DNA of 64,000 nt from Aricia agestis (lineage: Eukaryota; Arthropoda; Insecta; Lepidoptera; Lycaenidae), in contig NC_056410.1 of assembly GCF_905147365.1 (NCBI RefSeq), positions 1,711,501 to 1,775,500 of the forward strand. The letters are read 5' to 3'. Below are positions 20,844-32,512 of this stretch, piece by piece (the stretch's first letter is position 1; every line of letters starts with the position of its first letter). The notes beneath the pieces were generated by a model that was not told the origin of the DNA, ran no database searches, and saw only the letters and a list, made by a program, of their open reading frames with translations. The position numbers were made by a program, and so were the translations under genes.

Positions 20844-22247
20844 CCGTGGGAGAGCCATGCTTCGGCACGAATGGGCCGGCTCGACCGGAGAAATACCACG
20901 GCCTCACAAAAAACCGGCGTGAAACAGCGCTTGCGCTGTGTTTCGCTGAGTGAGTGAGTTTACCGGAGGCCGAATCCCCTAGAAATGCCGCAGTTGAAAA
21001 ACAATTTGTTACCCCAGGAGGGTACCAACTGCGTTGGAGAATCCCTCTCTGGACGTCCATGCTCAGGAACCCTTGGAACTGAACGTGGACGTCCAGGCTG
21101 CCCCTCGTATTCTGGGGAGGGCAAAACTGCGCTCCAATCTGCTCGGGGCAAGAGCAAACACACAAAGGCACCCCCCTCGATATTAAACATGGACTTTTGT
21201 AATATCAGGGGATTACACTCCAACCTTAATGCCGTCCATTACCACCTTGAGACGGCAAAGCCGGCTTTGCTCTTTTTAACCGAGACGCAGATATCATCTC
21301 CGAGTGACACATCATACCTTTCCCACCCAGGGTATTATCTCGAGCACTCCTTTCTACCCAAAGCTGGAGTGTGTGTGTATATCAGAGATGATATCAGCTC
21401 TCGCCGCCTCAGCAATCTTGAGGTCATGGACCTGTCAAACTTATGGCTCCGCATAGATTGCGACGACCACCGTCGCGTCTATGCGTGCCTATATAGGTCC
21501 CATAGTGGTGACCCCGAGACGGACCGACTCTTAGAGCACCTGCAAGCTGCTTCAGATTTTGTGCAGCGGCAGATCCCATCCGCAGAGATCATAATACTTG
21601 GCGACTTTAATGCCCACCACGCCGACTGGCTCAATTCCAGTAAAACTGATCATGCGGGGAGATCTGTCTGCAACTTTGCACTTGCGAACGACTTGACACA
21701 ACTGGTTACTACGCCTACGCGAATCCCAGATGTGGATGGTCAGAATCCTTCCTTGTTGGACCTCCTGCTGACTTCAAATCCTGACGGCTACCAAATATCC
21801 GTAACCACACCACTTAGTTCATCGGATCATTGCCTTGTTAGGAGTTCTGTGCCACTTACGACGGTGTTAAGACAGCGTGCTGTTAAATACCGTCGTGTGT
21901 GGCACTACAAGTCAGCAGACTGGGTAGTAGCAGGATAGGATGCAAAAAACGACCGCATCCCATGATGCGGTCGTTTTTTGCATCCTATCCTTGGGGGCAC
22001 GTGTGCTTCTCGCCGGATGATCCCGACAACACTGCCAACTCTGTTGCCGATGTGGTGATGCAGGGGATGGAACTTTTCATTCCGACCTCTGTCGTGCCAA
22101 CTGGCGGCAGATTTCGTCCCTGGTTTGGTTCATCCCCCAAAAAAACTTCTCGCCGGAAGCAGGAGGCTTACCAATCCTGGGCCAACGCAGTGTCTACTCG
22201 GGATTTAAATACCAGCACATATAAAAAGGAGTACAACCTTGCCTCTG
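20844..22247 (+). mobile_element. LINE fragment, CR1-like, 5' UTR and endonuclease only
   Basis: The first ~135 bp match the 5' half of the SINE-like elements (for example 8399-8530). A coding frame starts at 20985 and runs to a break at 21938. It encodes a 5' leader, then MDFCNIRGLHSNLNAVHYHL, LFLTETQIS, GDFNAHHADW and SDHCLV, the AP-endonuclease signature. A perfect hairpin at 21932-21991 breaks the frame, which resumes as RSFFASYPWGHVCFSPDD and runs to about 22247. The reverse transcriptase and 3' end are missing. Family resemblance to CR1 elements reported from butterflies (Zenon) is a guess. Confidence 0.8.
21932..21991. repeat. Perfect 27-nt hairpin inside LINE coding sequence
   Basis: Arms 21932-21958 and 21965-21991 are perfect inverted copies around a 6-nt spacer. 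The right arm is in frame with the downstream LINE protein; the left arm is the added inverted copy, and it creates the stop at 21938. Confidence 0.9.
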
Positions 22248-22592
22248 CCGGGGTACATTTGTGAAATATGAAGTTCTACAGTGGAAAAATACGTTAGAGT
22301 CCGGTGCCCCGCCCCCCCATTCTACTGTGGATGTGTCTTATGGAAATGTGAAAATATTCACGGGAGTAGCAAAGATGCTGAATTTAAAAGGAAAACACTC
22401 ACGGCTAAGAAGACTTAACAAGTTATTTAGTAATAGTCGATGACATAAACAAAATGTATGAAAAGTATAAAGGAATTTTTCGTTAAAATTCCTTTAAATG
22501 TTACTGAGATGGTGAAAAATTATCAAAAACTAGCGTTACTACGGAACCCTATATTGCGCGTGGCCTGATACGCACTTGGCCGGTTTTTTTTT
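22248..22592 (+). repeat. Dispersed repeat, right part ending CACTTGGCCGGTTTTT
   Basis: It starts at the ATTTGTGAAATATGAAG word, includes TGCTGAATTTAAAAGGAAAA and CACGGCTAAGAAGAC, and ends CGGAACCCTATATTGCGCG then ACGCACTTGGCCGG. With 20210-20745 it could be one element split by the LINE, with a ~165-bp overlap. Confidence 0.6.
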
Positions 22593-25590
22593 AGTTATCT
22601 AAATGTCTTTTATTTTGTCAAAAAATTATGAATTGTCATTTAATTTTTCTGATCATCAGCTAGCAAGTTCGTTCAGTCGAGAGAATGCTATTAGGGGTGG
22701 CTCCTTAATATTGATTAAGAAAAAACTTAAATTTAAAGAACGTAAGGATATTGTTAGACTGTCAACTGAACGAATTGCTGAGTTAGCCTGTATCGAGCTG
22801 AGCCACCTTATTATTGTAAGCGTATACAGACCTCCATCCGGCTCATATGATTCTTTTGAACAAATAATGGAGCAAGTGTTAACAAAAGTGTGTGCATCTA
22901 ACAAAAAGGTTATAGTATGTGGTGATTTCAATATTAATTTACTAGACTTAAACTCCACCACTGTTAGATTCACATCATTGTTCAAATCGTATAACCTTAT
23001 TAATTTATTCAACGAGCCGACAAGAATTTGTGATACAACTGCGACTTGCATAGATAATATTTTCACCAACATAACTCCTTAAAGGAAGGAAATAATTAAT
23101 GTATTAAGCTTTGATCACTGTGGACAGTTAGCTTCATTTAATATAAATTGTGATACTAATTTAAAAGAAAAAATTGAATATATACCTATAAATACAAAAC
23201 GTATTGAGAAATTTAGAAGTAAATTATTATCAAGTTTTGAAAAGTTGAATGTATCAAATGATCCAGATAAAGCGTTTAACAATATATTCAATAGAGTAAA
23301 TCAGCAATATAACGCTGTATTTACTTCTAAAACGGTCAGTTTGAATAATAAAAGAAATAATTTCAAAAAATGGGCAACTGCAGGTATTATTGTAAGTAGA
23401 CAAAAATTATATGATTTGTATAACGAGAAAACTATAAACCGGAGTGAAGCTTTTAAATTGTACGTCAAGAAATACTCAAAAACTTTTAAAAAGGCCTGTC
23501 AAGCAGGGAAAGCACTTCAAATTAAAGAGAAAATTAGAGACTCTAAAAATAAAGTAAAAACCACCTGGAAAATAATTGCGGATGAGACTGGAAAAGTCGC
23601 CTGTCGTAACTCTAAATTTGAACTTTTAATTAATGATAAAAAAAAAATTCTGATCTTGAGGTTGCGACAGTCTTTGAGAAGTTTTTTGCAGACATTCCAA
23701 TCTCAACTACAAAGAACTTAAATTCATCACCTACAGTTGCAGAAAAAATACTTAGAGAACATGTCAAGGAATGTGATGTCGATTTTATTTTTAGAGATAT
23801 TGACTCCAGAGATATTATCAAGACTTTCAAATAAATCAATATTAAAAGTACCACTGATCTCTGGGGTATGTCCACAAAAATTATAAAATCAGTTATTGAC
23901 ATCATTGCCCCTTACCTAGCTTTAGTTTTTGATAATTGTATCAAAAGTGGTGTGTTCCTAGACTTAATGAAGCACAGCAAGGTGATGCCTCTATTTAAAG
24001 CTGGGAACAAATCAGACCCAGCCAACAATAGACCAATATCCATATTGCCGACTTTAAGTAAAATCTTTGAAAAAATAATTCTAGCTCAATTACTTGCTCA
24101 TTTTAACTCAAATAATTTATTACATAATAATCAATTTAGTTTTACTAAAGGTCGGTCTACAACATATGCAGGCATTAGTCTTCCGTATAGTATTTTTGAA
24201 GCTTGGGAGGAGTCGCAGGATGCACTTGGTATTTTCTGCGATCTCTCTAAAGCATTTGACTGTGTGGAGTATGATACTCTAATAAGAAAACTACACCATT
24301 ATGGTGTAAGGGGCACGGCACTTAAACTTCTAAAATCTTACCTTACAAATAGAACGCAGAGGGTGGAAGTTAACTCCATAAGGTCTAATGGAACCAAAAT
24401 AAAACTAGGCGTGCCACAAGGGTCCATTTTAGGGCCTTTTCTTTTTCTCATCTATATAAATGATTTACCTTATCTTGTTAAAGATAAGCATGAGATAGTA
24501 CTTTTTGCTGATGACACTTCACTAATTTTTAATGTGAAGAGGCGACAATTTAATTATGACGAGGTAAATAGTGCTCTCTCAAAAATAGTACATTGGTTTA
24601 ATGCTAATAATTTACTTTTGAACTCTAATAAAACCAAATGTTTAAAATTTATCTTGCCAAATGTTAGGCAAGTACAAACCAATGTACTATTAAATGATGA
24701 GAAAATGAATTTAGTAGACACCACCGTATTCCTAGGTATAACGCTGGATTGTAAGTTACAATGGGGTCCACATATTGCGAAACTGGCAGATAAGCTTAGT
24801 TCTGCAGCATATGCTGTTAAAAAAAATCGTGAAATCTCTGATGTAGAGACCGCGCGATTTCTACTATTACGATTTTTTTACGATTAGCTACTTTCATAGC
24901 ATAATGTCTTACGGCATCCTCTTGTGGGGAAACGCGGCGGACATTAATACAATATTTGTGCTGCAGAAGCGAGCTATTCGTTCTATTTATAAGATGTCGT
25001 CTTTGGAATATCTAAGAGAAAAATTTAAAGAAATAAGAATTCTGACCGTCACATCTCAATACATTTTGGAAAATCTCTTATATGTTAGAAAGAACATAAA
25101 TATTTTCAAAAAGAAAAGTGATAATCATAATGTAAATACTAGAAATAAGAACAAGTTAGCAATACCAATGTTCAGACTAGCCAAAATAAGCAAATCCTTT
25201 AAAGGCCAATGTATACGCCTATACAATAAAATCCCAGAAAATGTTCAAAATCTACCTTTAAACAAATTTAAAAAAGCAGTTAAAGAACGTTTGTGTGCTA
25301 AAGCGTATTATAAAGTCAATGATTTCTTCGAGGACAGCACACCTTGGGAATAGGGTGGCTCCATGAAGGTTACTTTTCTTTTAATTTTGTTACATAGCTG
25401 TAAGCCATAACATTGTAATTTTCCATTTTTTTAGCAAAAGATGGCCCCGTGCGAGTTTCTTACGCCGGTTCTTTTCGGCGGGGTAGTTCCCGAACCGGTG
25501 GTAGGCAACGTAGTTTCTTCGTTCGACTTTCAAAAAGTGTATCATGATACCCATTTTGAATAAAAAGATATTTTATTTTATTTATTTTTT
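22593..25590 (+). pseudogene. Degraded Jockey/CR1-type LINE (endonuclease and reverse transcriptase)
   Basis: The 5' end is cut off within the endonuclease (22603 onward: VYRPPSGSYD, VCGDFNINLL, PTRICD; then FDHCGQ after a stop at 23080). A frame shift lies in a poly-A run near 23640 and a stop at 23832. The RT is readable at 23868-24887: NNRPISILPTLSKIFEKIIL, FTKGRSTT, FCDLSKAFDCV, GVPQGSILGPFLFLIYINDL and FADDTSL. After another frame break the C-terminal region (SYGILLWGNAADIN) runs to 25353. The 3' UTR has GTATCATGATACCCATTTTG, AATAAA and a TTTTATTT tail. No RNase H. A short copy of the same 3' end is at 28862-28940. At least four lesions make it an old, dead copy. Confidence 0.85.
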
Positions 25591-25855
25591 ATCTATTACG
25601 CATATTGTACGCAGTCAGTGGTGGATAATTTTATCTAAGTGTATATAACTACCACAAAAGTTAACTGTACCTGGGTGTATTTAAAAAAAAATACATATTA
25701 TTTTGATGTGATTGATTTATGACCATGAGAAGTACCAATAATAGGGTCATGATTGACGGTGCGTGCAGCGTGGCATAATAACTTTATGGTGATGATGATG
25801 ACAATTGATGAAATTGATATATTGACATATTATTATGCTTAAATTAGTTATTTAA

Positions 25856-26245
25856 ATGCTGAAATCCCTGAACATCTATCTACGAGGATTAAAAAATTCT
25901 GTACAGCACCTTCGGAACCAAGGTACCTATACATTTTTGCAGAATGTTACTTTTTGGTCGTACATAATACGTTTGAAATCCTTCAGAAAAAGTCAAAATC
26001 ACTACAGTAATACCCCTGTACATGTTTCCTTACAAATTTTAAGGAGTTGCCTCGATTCATCGTGGATCGCATCATCAGATCACAACTTTTGTGAACGTGG
26101 TACCAAATTTCAACTATGTCCTATACAACAACAGAAGTATCTTAAAAATCGGTCTACAAATAGTGGAGTTATCCGCGAACAAACATAACTAAATAAAGAA
26201 CATACTATCGAATTAAGAACCCTCCTCTTTTTTTGGAAGTCGGTT
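25856..26245 (-). repeat. Dispersed repeat ending AAACCGACTTCCAAAAA (copy)
   Basis: In minus orientation it begins AACCGACTTCCAAAAAAAGA next to GGAGGG, and it includes TAAGGAGTTGCCTCGATTCA and ATCATCAGATCACAACTTTT (plus sense). The same family is at 33160-33620 and twice at 55143-55945. Confidence 0.65.
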
Positions 26246-26344
26246 TAAAATAAAAAGGCGATTCTCTTCACAAATTCGTTTATTTTATAATCAACTTTTG
26301 TTATGGAATCAGTAAAATATTTGTTATGAGTTTATTATAAAATT

Positions 26345-26381
26345 AATATAAGAACTTACCACATCGGTAAGTTCTTATATT
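26345..26381. repeat. Perfect 16-nt hairpin
   Basis: Arms 26345-26360 and 26366-26381 (AATATAAGAACTTACC and complement) around ACATC. It is not part of a MITE that I can recognise. Confidence 0.85.
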
Positions 26382-27663
26382 CAAAACAGAAAACTCAAAA
26401 AATCAAATTAGCTTGAAAATAATAATTTTAATAGATACCAAGTGTCGTATCGCACAAAACAGTAGTAAGGAAATGCGCGAGAGCGCGCACGCTGGTTGCC
26501 TAAGCGACAGTGGAACTACGACTGATCGAAAAAACCGTTACTATCCACCATATTAGGTATGATTTACAGCGGGGACAAGCGACAACGCGTCAAGTGTTTG
26601 TTTGGGCTAACCACATTTAAAATTAAATAATTATTTCAGCAATTGGTATCCAAGTAACAAAATTTATAGATAAAACGGCAGGTAAAAGGTTACCAAGCGC
26701 CACATATTATCTTAGTTTCGGCGAATAAAATTTACTATATCGAATTTTTGATATGATTACGGTTTGTTAAAAAATACTTAACGACAGAAAAAATATCTCA
26801 AGGGTTTGTAAAAGAGTCCGAAATACCATAAATAAATAAATGTATTATAGGTAAAACGTCCCAAGTACCTAATTGATTCCGTCAGTGGAAAGGCAAAAAT
26901 TACTAACTGTAGTTTGAATTAAAAACGTGTAAAGCCAAAAATTACCAAGTAAAAAAAGGAACATGTAGATAATACCAAATGCCTACTTTTTAAAAAGGTG
27001 TCAAAAAGTTGTCGCTTGGTCGCCGAAAATAAGAAAAATACCCGTTTCCACGGAGTTCCTAACCGACATCAAAAGTGCTCGTAGAGACATGGGACTAAGA
27101 CCAATCGATAGAGAAAATTTCGCTGATTCCGAATATATAAATAACTCATTTTGACCCCTAGTGTCGCTTGGTAACTTTTGCCTTTCCACCGTCGATATGA
27201 TTTTATTAAACCTAAACAAGTTCTAGAATGCCAGAGCTACTTGGAATCATGATTCAACCCTTTTTAACCTTTAAAATATTATGTTATTTTAAAGGTAACA
27301 ATACCAAATACACCTGTTCAATAACAAGCTTGGAGTCCATTAATATTCGGAGAATTTGTATATGTCGCAACGTGCCGTGACCGAAAGTGCTCGTGTAGTT
27401 AAAATATCATTACATTTTGTAACGATTGCCAAAATGTGTGGCTCCGCGGTCCATTACGCGTTGCGTAAGACCTCGTCTAGATTCCACTGGCTCAGCACTC
27501 TGCACTCGTAACGAGCTTTTGTTGCTTTCATGGAATATTCTAAAAAACTTAAGCACTAGTAATAAAGATGATAAATTATAATAATTATTGCAAGATATAC
27601 CAAGTTATTTGCGATTCGGTTCTGTCTCTTACGCAGAAATCTCCATTTAAATAATATATTGTA

Positions 27664-27872
27664 TAGGTCTACCAGAATCTGATGACAAAAAATGGAAAAA
27701 AGAAATTGACGCTACCAATACTGGGGAAATTGGAGCAAAAGGTTTGATACTTTTTTTCCTTATAGCGGCTGATTCTGTGTGTGATACATTGCCAATGTAA
27801 AAAAATATCCAATGATTAAGAATATTTTTGAAAATCTCCCATACAAATTTGCCATGAGATTCTGGTAGACCT
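27664..27872. mobile_element. Short-TIR element
   Basis: AGGTCTACCAGAATCT at the left is mirrored by AGATTCTGGTAGACCT at the right (16-nt TIRs), around an AT-rich core. No target duplication is clear. The hAT-like fragment follows directly. Confidence 0.55.
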
Positions 27873-27875
27873 AGA

Positions 27876-28000
27876 CCAGCTATCCACAACCCGCGGCCCG
27901 CCGGGACTTTATTTGTGGCCCGCGTGATGTTAAACCATTTTGAAATTCGCGCCCACCGGCAAAATAATGACTGTAATGTCGTCGTGAAAGACGTGAAATT
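27876..28000 (+). repeat. Truncated hAT MITE
   Basis: CAGCTATCCACAACCCGCGG and GACTTTATTTGTGGCCCGCG match the left end of the complete copy at 46029-46260, but the right end is missing. Confidence 0.7.
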
Positions 28001-28447
28001 TGTGCTGGACTAATAGCAATGGGATCATGTCCCTACCAACAAGATGACAAAAAGTTATCGAACAAAATGGCACCTATATACTTTAGTCATATTTTGTAAA
28101 TATAATATATACTTACTTAATACTTTATAAAGAAACCATTTGTTTTTTTTAATATAAAATGCGAAGAAACTTTTTCCCAAACCTAATATAAGACGTTCAC
28201 AATTAAGTAAGTATGCACTTTATTGTTGCCTCTGATAAAATAAAAATAAATATTAGCTAGCGTTATCAGTTATATAATTTAATGTGTGAAGGTAAACAGA
28301 ACGTAACATAACACTTTCTATACACATACAAGTAATTCGGCAGTTTTATTTTTTATCTGCTGTCATGTGGAAATTATTTGATTAATTCATCAAGTAGATA
28401 GACAACTGTCCAAATAATGGCTAGTTCCTAAAGTATGTTGACAGTTC

Positions 28448-28822
28448 TAGCGTTTTCGGCATCTCGACCTGCCCCGGGGCAGGGCAGGCATTATACGAAA
28501 ATAGCCGAAGTTTAAATTAAGAACATAAACTACGCACTATACTCCACTCGGGCTAGTAGTAGTAGTACCTTGTCATTTTCCATATAAAACCACGATTGAC
28601 AATATCTGACACTTCATTGTCAATCGCGGTTTATATGGAAAATGACAAGTTTTTGACAGGGAGTCAATGACCGCTAGCCACAAGTTAGCCCGAGTGGAGT
28701 ATAGTACTAAGTCCACGTGCTTCGTGGATCATCGGTTTTGTTCGGCTATTTCCGTATCCATTCGGCCAGCGGCCTGCCCTGCCTGCCCTGCCCCGGGGCA
28801 GGTCGAGATGCCAAAAACGCTA
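28448..28822. mobile_element. Palindromic MITE (outer), interrupted by another
   Basis: TAGCGTTTTCGGCATCTCGA and CCTGCCCCGGGGCAGGGCAG at the left are mirrored at the right (CTGCCCTGCCCCGGGGCAGG, GTCGAGATGCCAAAAACGCT). The MITE at 28538-28703 sits between the arms. Confidence 0.7.
28538..28703. mobile_element. Palindromic MITE, TATACTCCACTCGGGCTA family (inner)
   Basis: Tips TATACTCCACTCGGGCTA and TAGCCCGAGTGGAGTATA, and inner arms with GTCATTTTCCATATAAA and its complement. It matches 42798-42988; part of its left arm is shortened here to a GTAGTAGTAGTA stretch. Confidence 0.8.
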
Positions 28823-28861
28823 ATAATCTTTCCAAAATCGTTATCGTTTAGTTAATGTTAT

Positions 28862-28940
28862 ATATAGTTCTTTCTACGACTTTCAAAAAGTGTATCATGA
28901 TACCCATTTTGAATAAAAATATATTTTATTTTATTTTAAT
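28862..28940 (+). mobile_element. Very short LINE 3' end
   Basis: CGACTTTCAAAAAGTGTATC, ATGATACCCATTTTGAATAA and a TTTTATTTTATTTT tail match the 3' end of the LINE at 22593-25590. It is an extreme 5' truncation. Confidence 0.75.
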
Positions 28941-29096
28941 GTTTTGACGTAACGCTATTAATCCTCAACAAAACCTAAAATACTTAAATACCTCAGAAAC
29001 CCAGCATTAATAATTTCTTACTTTAATTCACGTTTTTATCCAAAGCATTGTCCTAAAATGAAATATTATTTTCCAAAATTAGTGCGCATAACCTTT

Positions 29097-29645
29097 TTAG
29101 GGTTCCGTAGCCAAATGGCAAAAAACGAAACCCTTATAGATTCGTCATGTCTGTCTGTCCGTCCGTATGTCACAGCCACTTTTCTCCGAAAAAAAGAGCT
29201 ATACTTTTGAAACTTGGTATGTAAATGTAGTCAGTAAACCGCATTAAGATTTTGATACAACATTGGAAAAAATATTAAAAATTTTAGTGGTCCCCTTAGG
29301 TACAACTGAAACAAAAAAAAATTGCATCTAACCTATGCGTGTATGGATAGGTCTTCAAAAATCATAGTGAGGTTTTCAATATATGTATTTTTTTTCTAAC
29401 CTGAATAGTTTGCGAGAGAGACTCTTCCAAAGTGGTAAAATGTGTGGCCCCCTCTAACTTCTAAAGTACATGATAAGTCTAAAAAAATATATGGTGTACA
29501 TTACTATAAAAACTACCAACGAAAATTGGTTTGAGCGAGATCTAGCAAGTAACAAAAAACCTATTAATTTCTTAAAAATAAACCTTATTGCTGCTGCAGA
29601 ACCTTTCATGGGCAAGTCCAACTCGCACTTGGCCGGTTTTTTTTG
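29097..29645 (+). repeat. AGGGTTCCGTAG...CACTTGGCCGG repeat (full, not palindromic)
   Basis: The head has AGGGTTCCGTAGCCAAATGG and a TGTCTGTCTGTCCGTCC patch; the tail ends GCAAGTCCAACTCGCACTTG. It serves as the reference for the fold-back copy at 16216-16758. Confidence 0.7.
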
Positions 29646-31095
29646 TTTACTACGTCAATGTATTTGGTTAACACTGTTTTTCCAGTTTTTGTAGCTGACC
29701 TAATAAAATTAAAATATAAAATATAAAAATTAAAATATAAAAATGATAAAAGCATGTAAAAATAAACATTATAATAAAATACTAAATATTATTTTTAATT
29801 ATTACACTAAATTAATACTTTTTGTACATTTACGTATATTTACTTTAGTACACTTGAGTAAAAAAGTTTTCTTTTGGAGTAGGTACTATAAATCTGTACC
29901 TCAGAGGTATACAATAGTAACTCCACTTTTTTAAAAAATATGTTTTTTGCACCATTAAAATCGTGAGAACCAGTTCTACTTAATGGCATACGACATTAAA
30001 TCCTGTTACATCTAGAAAAAGAAATATCCAATCGTATATGACATTAAATCCACTAAAGTCTATCTGGTAAAGGACCTCAAATGACCATAAGATTATTTAC
30101 CTCTACGCTTTTCGCGAACTTAATGTTATTCATTGGACTTTCATTCGACACAACGAGAAGTAAACAATAGCATCTCCCTTAAACGTCTTATGCCATTGAT
30201 CTTTATTTCTTGGTGTTAAGATACTGTTTACAATGACAAAAACTGTTAGTAGTTTGGTTCACATGATTCTTGTGGTATATTAACTCATAGTAATTACCTA
30301 ACAAAATATTACTACAAGAATTCTTGTTTACATATCATATTAGATTTCTATATTGAATACTTAAATAATAATTCCATTATTCATCTTTAATACTGTGTAT
30401 TAATGTCCATTTGTAAGTGCCATAAATAAAGTGTGATCAAAGTAGGTTTTAAGCTAACATTAGGATTTAAAACGAAATATTTACCATGTTTAGGGCCTGT
30501 TTCTGCAATGGGTTATCAGCTCTTTTTGTGCATAGAAAAAAATCTATTACCATATTCTGTTATTGTAAGGATGCAATTGAGAAAAAAATGAGATAGGCTC
30601 GATGTTCTACAAAACTTCTTTTGACCGGGAAACATTCGAAGAAGTTAGTTTCATACGATACTAAACGGATAGGATTTTCTGTACCCACGCCGAAACCTGT
30701 TCGAGAAACACAAAAGCCTATTACGAGACTCAAATATTATAACGACTTAAAAAATTGTTGCAGTGGCTACCAGTCATGTTCCATTAACTATTATAGGAAT
30801 CTTCAAATTGCAGATGTCCCTGTAGGAGCTGTGTTAATTGTCTATACTTTCATATCCATAGACCTTCTCCATACTAATATTACTAGCTAAAAGCCGAGCT
30901 TTGTGAGGGCTCACGTCATCACACCTTAACTGACTGATGATGACACACCTGTACATATTATATAAAAAACCATGACTGACTGATGATAACACTCATCTCC
31001 ATATAAATAAAAATTACTATGTAAAAGCACAAATCAATAGGCCTGATAGTTTTTCCGTAAAGTGTACCACAAAATGTAGAGGTTGTGGGATATAC
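29646..31095. other. Stretch with little recognisable content
   Basis: AT-rich. CATGACTGACTGATGATGACAC-type words recur near 30920-31000. An open frame at 30621-30890 does not resemble a known protein. Otherwise nothing is seen. Confidence 0.4.
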
Positions 31096-31109
31096 TAGGT
31101 CTTACTTCA

Positions 31110-31345
31110 TTCGCCCTGATAAATCCGAAAGTGTGTCCGTCTGTCTGTCTATTTGTATGTCTATCTGTCTGTCTATCTGTCTGTTACCTTTTCACGCCCA
31201 AACTTCTGAACCGATTTTGCTGAAAATTTGCATGGAGATACTTTGAGTCCCGGAAAAGGACATAGGATACTTTTTGTCCCGGACATATGTACTATGCGCA
31301 ATAAACTAGTTTTGGCACAACGTAGTTGCGGGCGTCATTTAGTTT
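31110..31345 (-). repeat. GACGCCCGCAACTCCGTTGC family copy (minus)
   Basis: Reverse-complement copy of the 6496-6692 family, with a GTCTGTCTATCTGTC microsatellite inside and GTTGCGGGCGTCATTTAG at its right end. Confidence 0.75.
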
Positions 31346-32094
31346 AAAATAAGTTGTATTTTGATTTTAGATTTGTGAAGTAACTTTTGTTTCATTTTGC
31401 TAGTAAACCCCTCAGAAAATCTATAAAAATTCCATTACGCTACATACTGACTAGAGACATAATGTTTCTAAATGCTGAATTCCAATAACATCCACACGGT
31501 TTATTTAGAGGTAAACAGAAGTATGAAGCATCTTAATGCTTTTTTTAAACACCTTAGTTAATTTATGATGCAAGGTAAATAACCTCAAGTCCACTAAATC
31601 AGACAAGAACTAACTTTAATATAATATTGTGTAATACAACATAATTTCAACAAATAATAACAAAAAATAATGTTCAGTTTGTTGCAATATCTTTAAAGCT
31701 ACTATGTCAAAATTGCATTCAAAGTTTCGCTCCGCGCATTTTTGCCTGTCCTGTAAAATTTTCGTTTTGTCAGTTAATGTTGTATACCTCTGAGGTACAG
31801 AAATATGTACTTACTGCTTAAGATTAGTAGGTCGTTAGTTGGTAGTTAGTATGTTTTTTGTAGTTTTATCAATGGTGTGCTAATAAGCTATAGAGAACAT
31901 ACCATATTTAGTGGGTAATTGTAACTCTGTAAAAGATATATTACAGAGTCACTTCTTTATTAGGTAGCTTAATACCTTACAACATTACTTACATAAATAT
32001 AAAATATACTGACTAAATTCTAAATCAACTGTAATTAATAGAATCAGTGCCGATTTTTTTTCACTAACGGCTCGGTACGTGCTTCGCTACGTTT

Positions 32095-32260
32095 ATAGTG
32101 AAATAATAATAAAAATTTATTGGAACTGGCTAGTGGTTTGTACTGTTAAAAAGGTCAATTTTCAGCACGATCCCCATCCGAAAAACGTTTCAATTTGACA
32201 GCAAAATCCCCATTAGCAAAATGATCCGCCATTTATTGAATTTATTTGTTACATTCTGGG
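32095..32260 (+). repeat. TTTCAATTTGACxxCAAAATCCCC family (copy 2)
   Basis: AGCACGATCCCCATCCGAAA, GTTTCAATTTGACAGCAAAA and AATGATCCGCCATTTATTGA match 15425-15600 and 37330-37525. Confidence 0.6.
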
Positions 32261-32512
32261 TTCATTCATTTACAAATCTGGGGCTGAAAAGCTTGCTTAG
32301 TAATTAAGCGTATTATGAAATAAATGATGTTACTATTATATGCTATTTTCATATCCTTATATTTTATAGGTAAAATATTATAACACTTTACTCACCTACT
32401 TTAGTCTGGCATAAACTCTTGGAGACTAAACTGTTAGAAATAAAAAAAAATCGCCACGTCCATTTAAAGCCTTGTCGAGCCATATTCCTCCGTGAGTAAT
32501 TTGTATTCTGTG

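Larger units (their letters stand above)
18891..27199. mobile_element. Candidate DNA transposon with perfect 38-bp TIRs, filled with nested insertions
   Basis: 18891-18928 and 27162-27199 are perfect inverted copies (tip CATATCGACGGTGGAAAGGC). Inside both ends the words GGTAAAAGTTACCAA (19137), GTAAAAGGTTACCAAGCG (26684), GGCAAAAATTACTAAC (26889) and GCCAAAAATTACCAAG (26932) recur as sub-terminal iterons. About 4.7 kb or more of the interior are LINEs and other repeats. No transposase is seen. The flanks share ATTTTA but do not give a clean target duplication. Two unrelated solo ends are the alternative. Confidence 0.5.

Noticed and set aside
30621..30890. 89-codon frame
   Set aside because: No recognisable domain, no repeat match and no splice context; likely chance.
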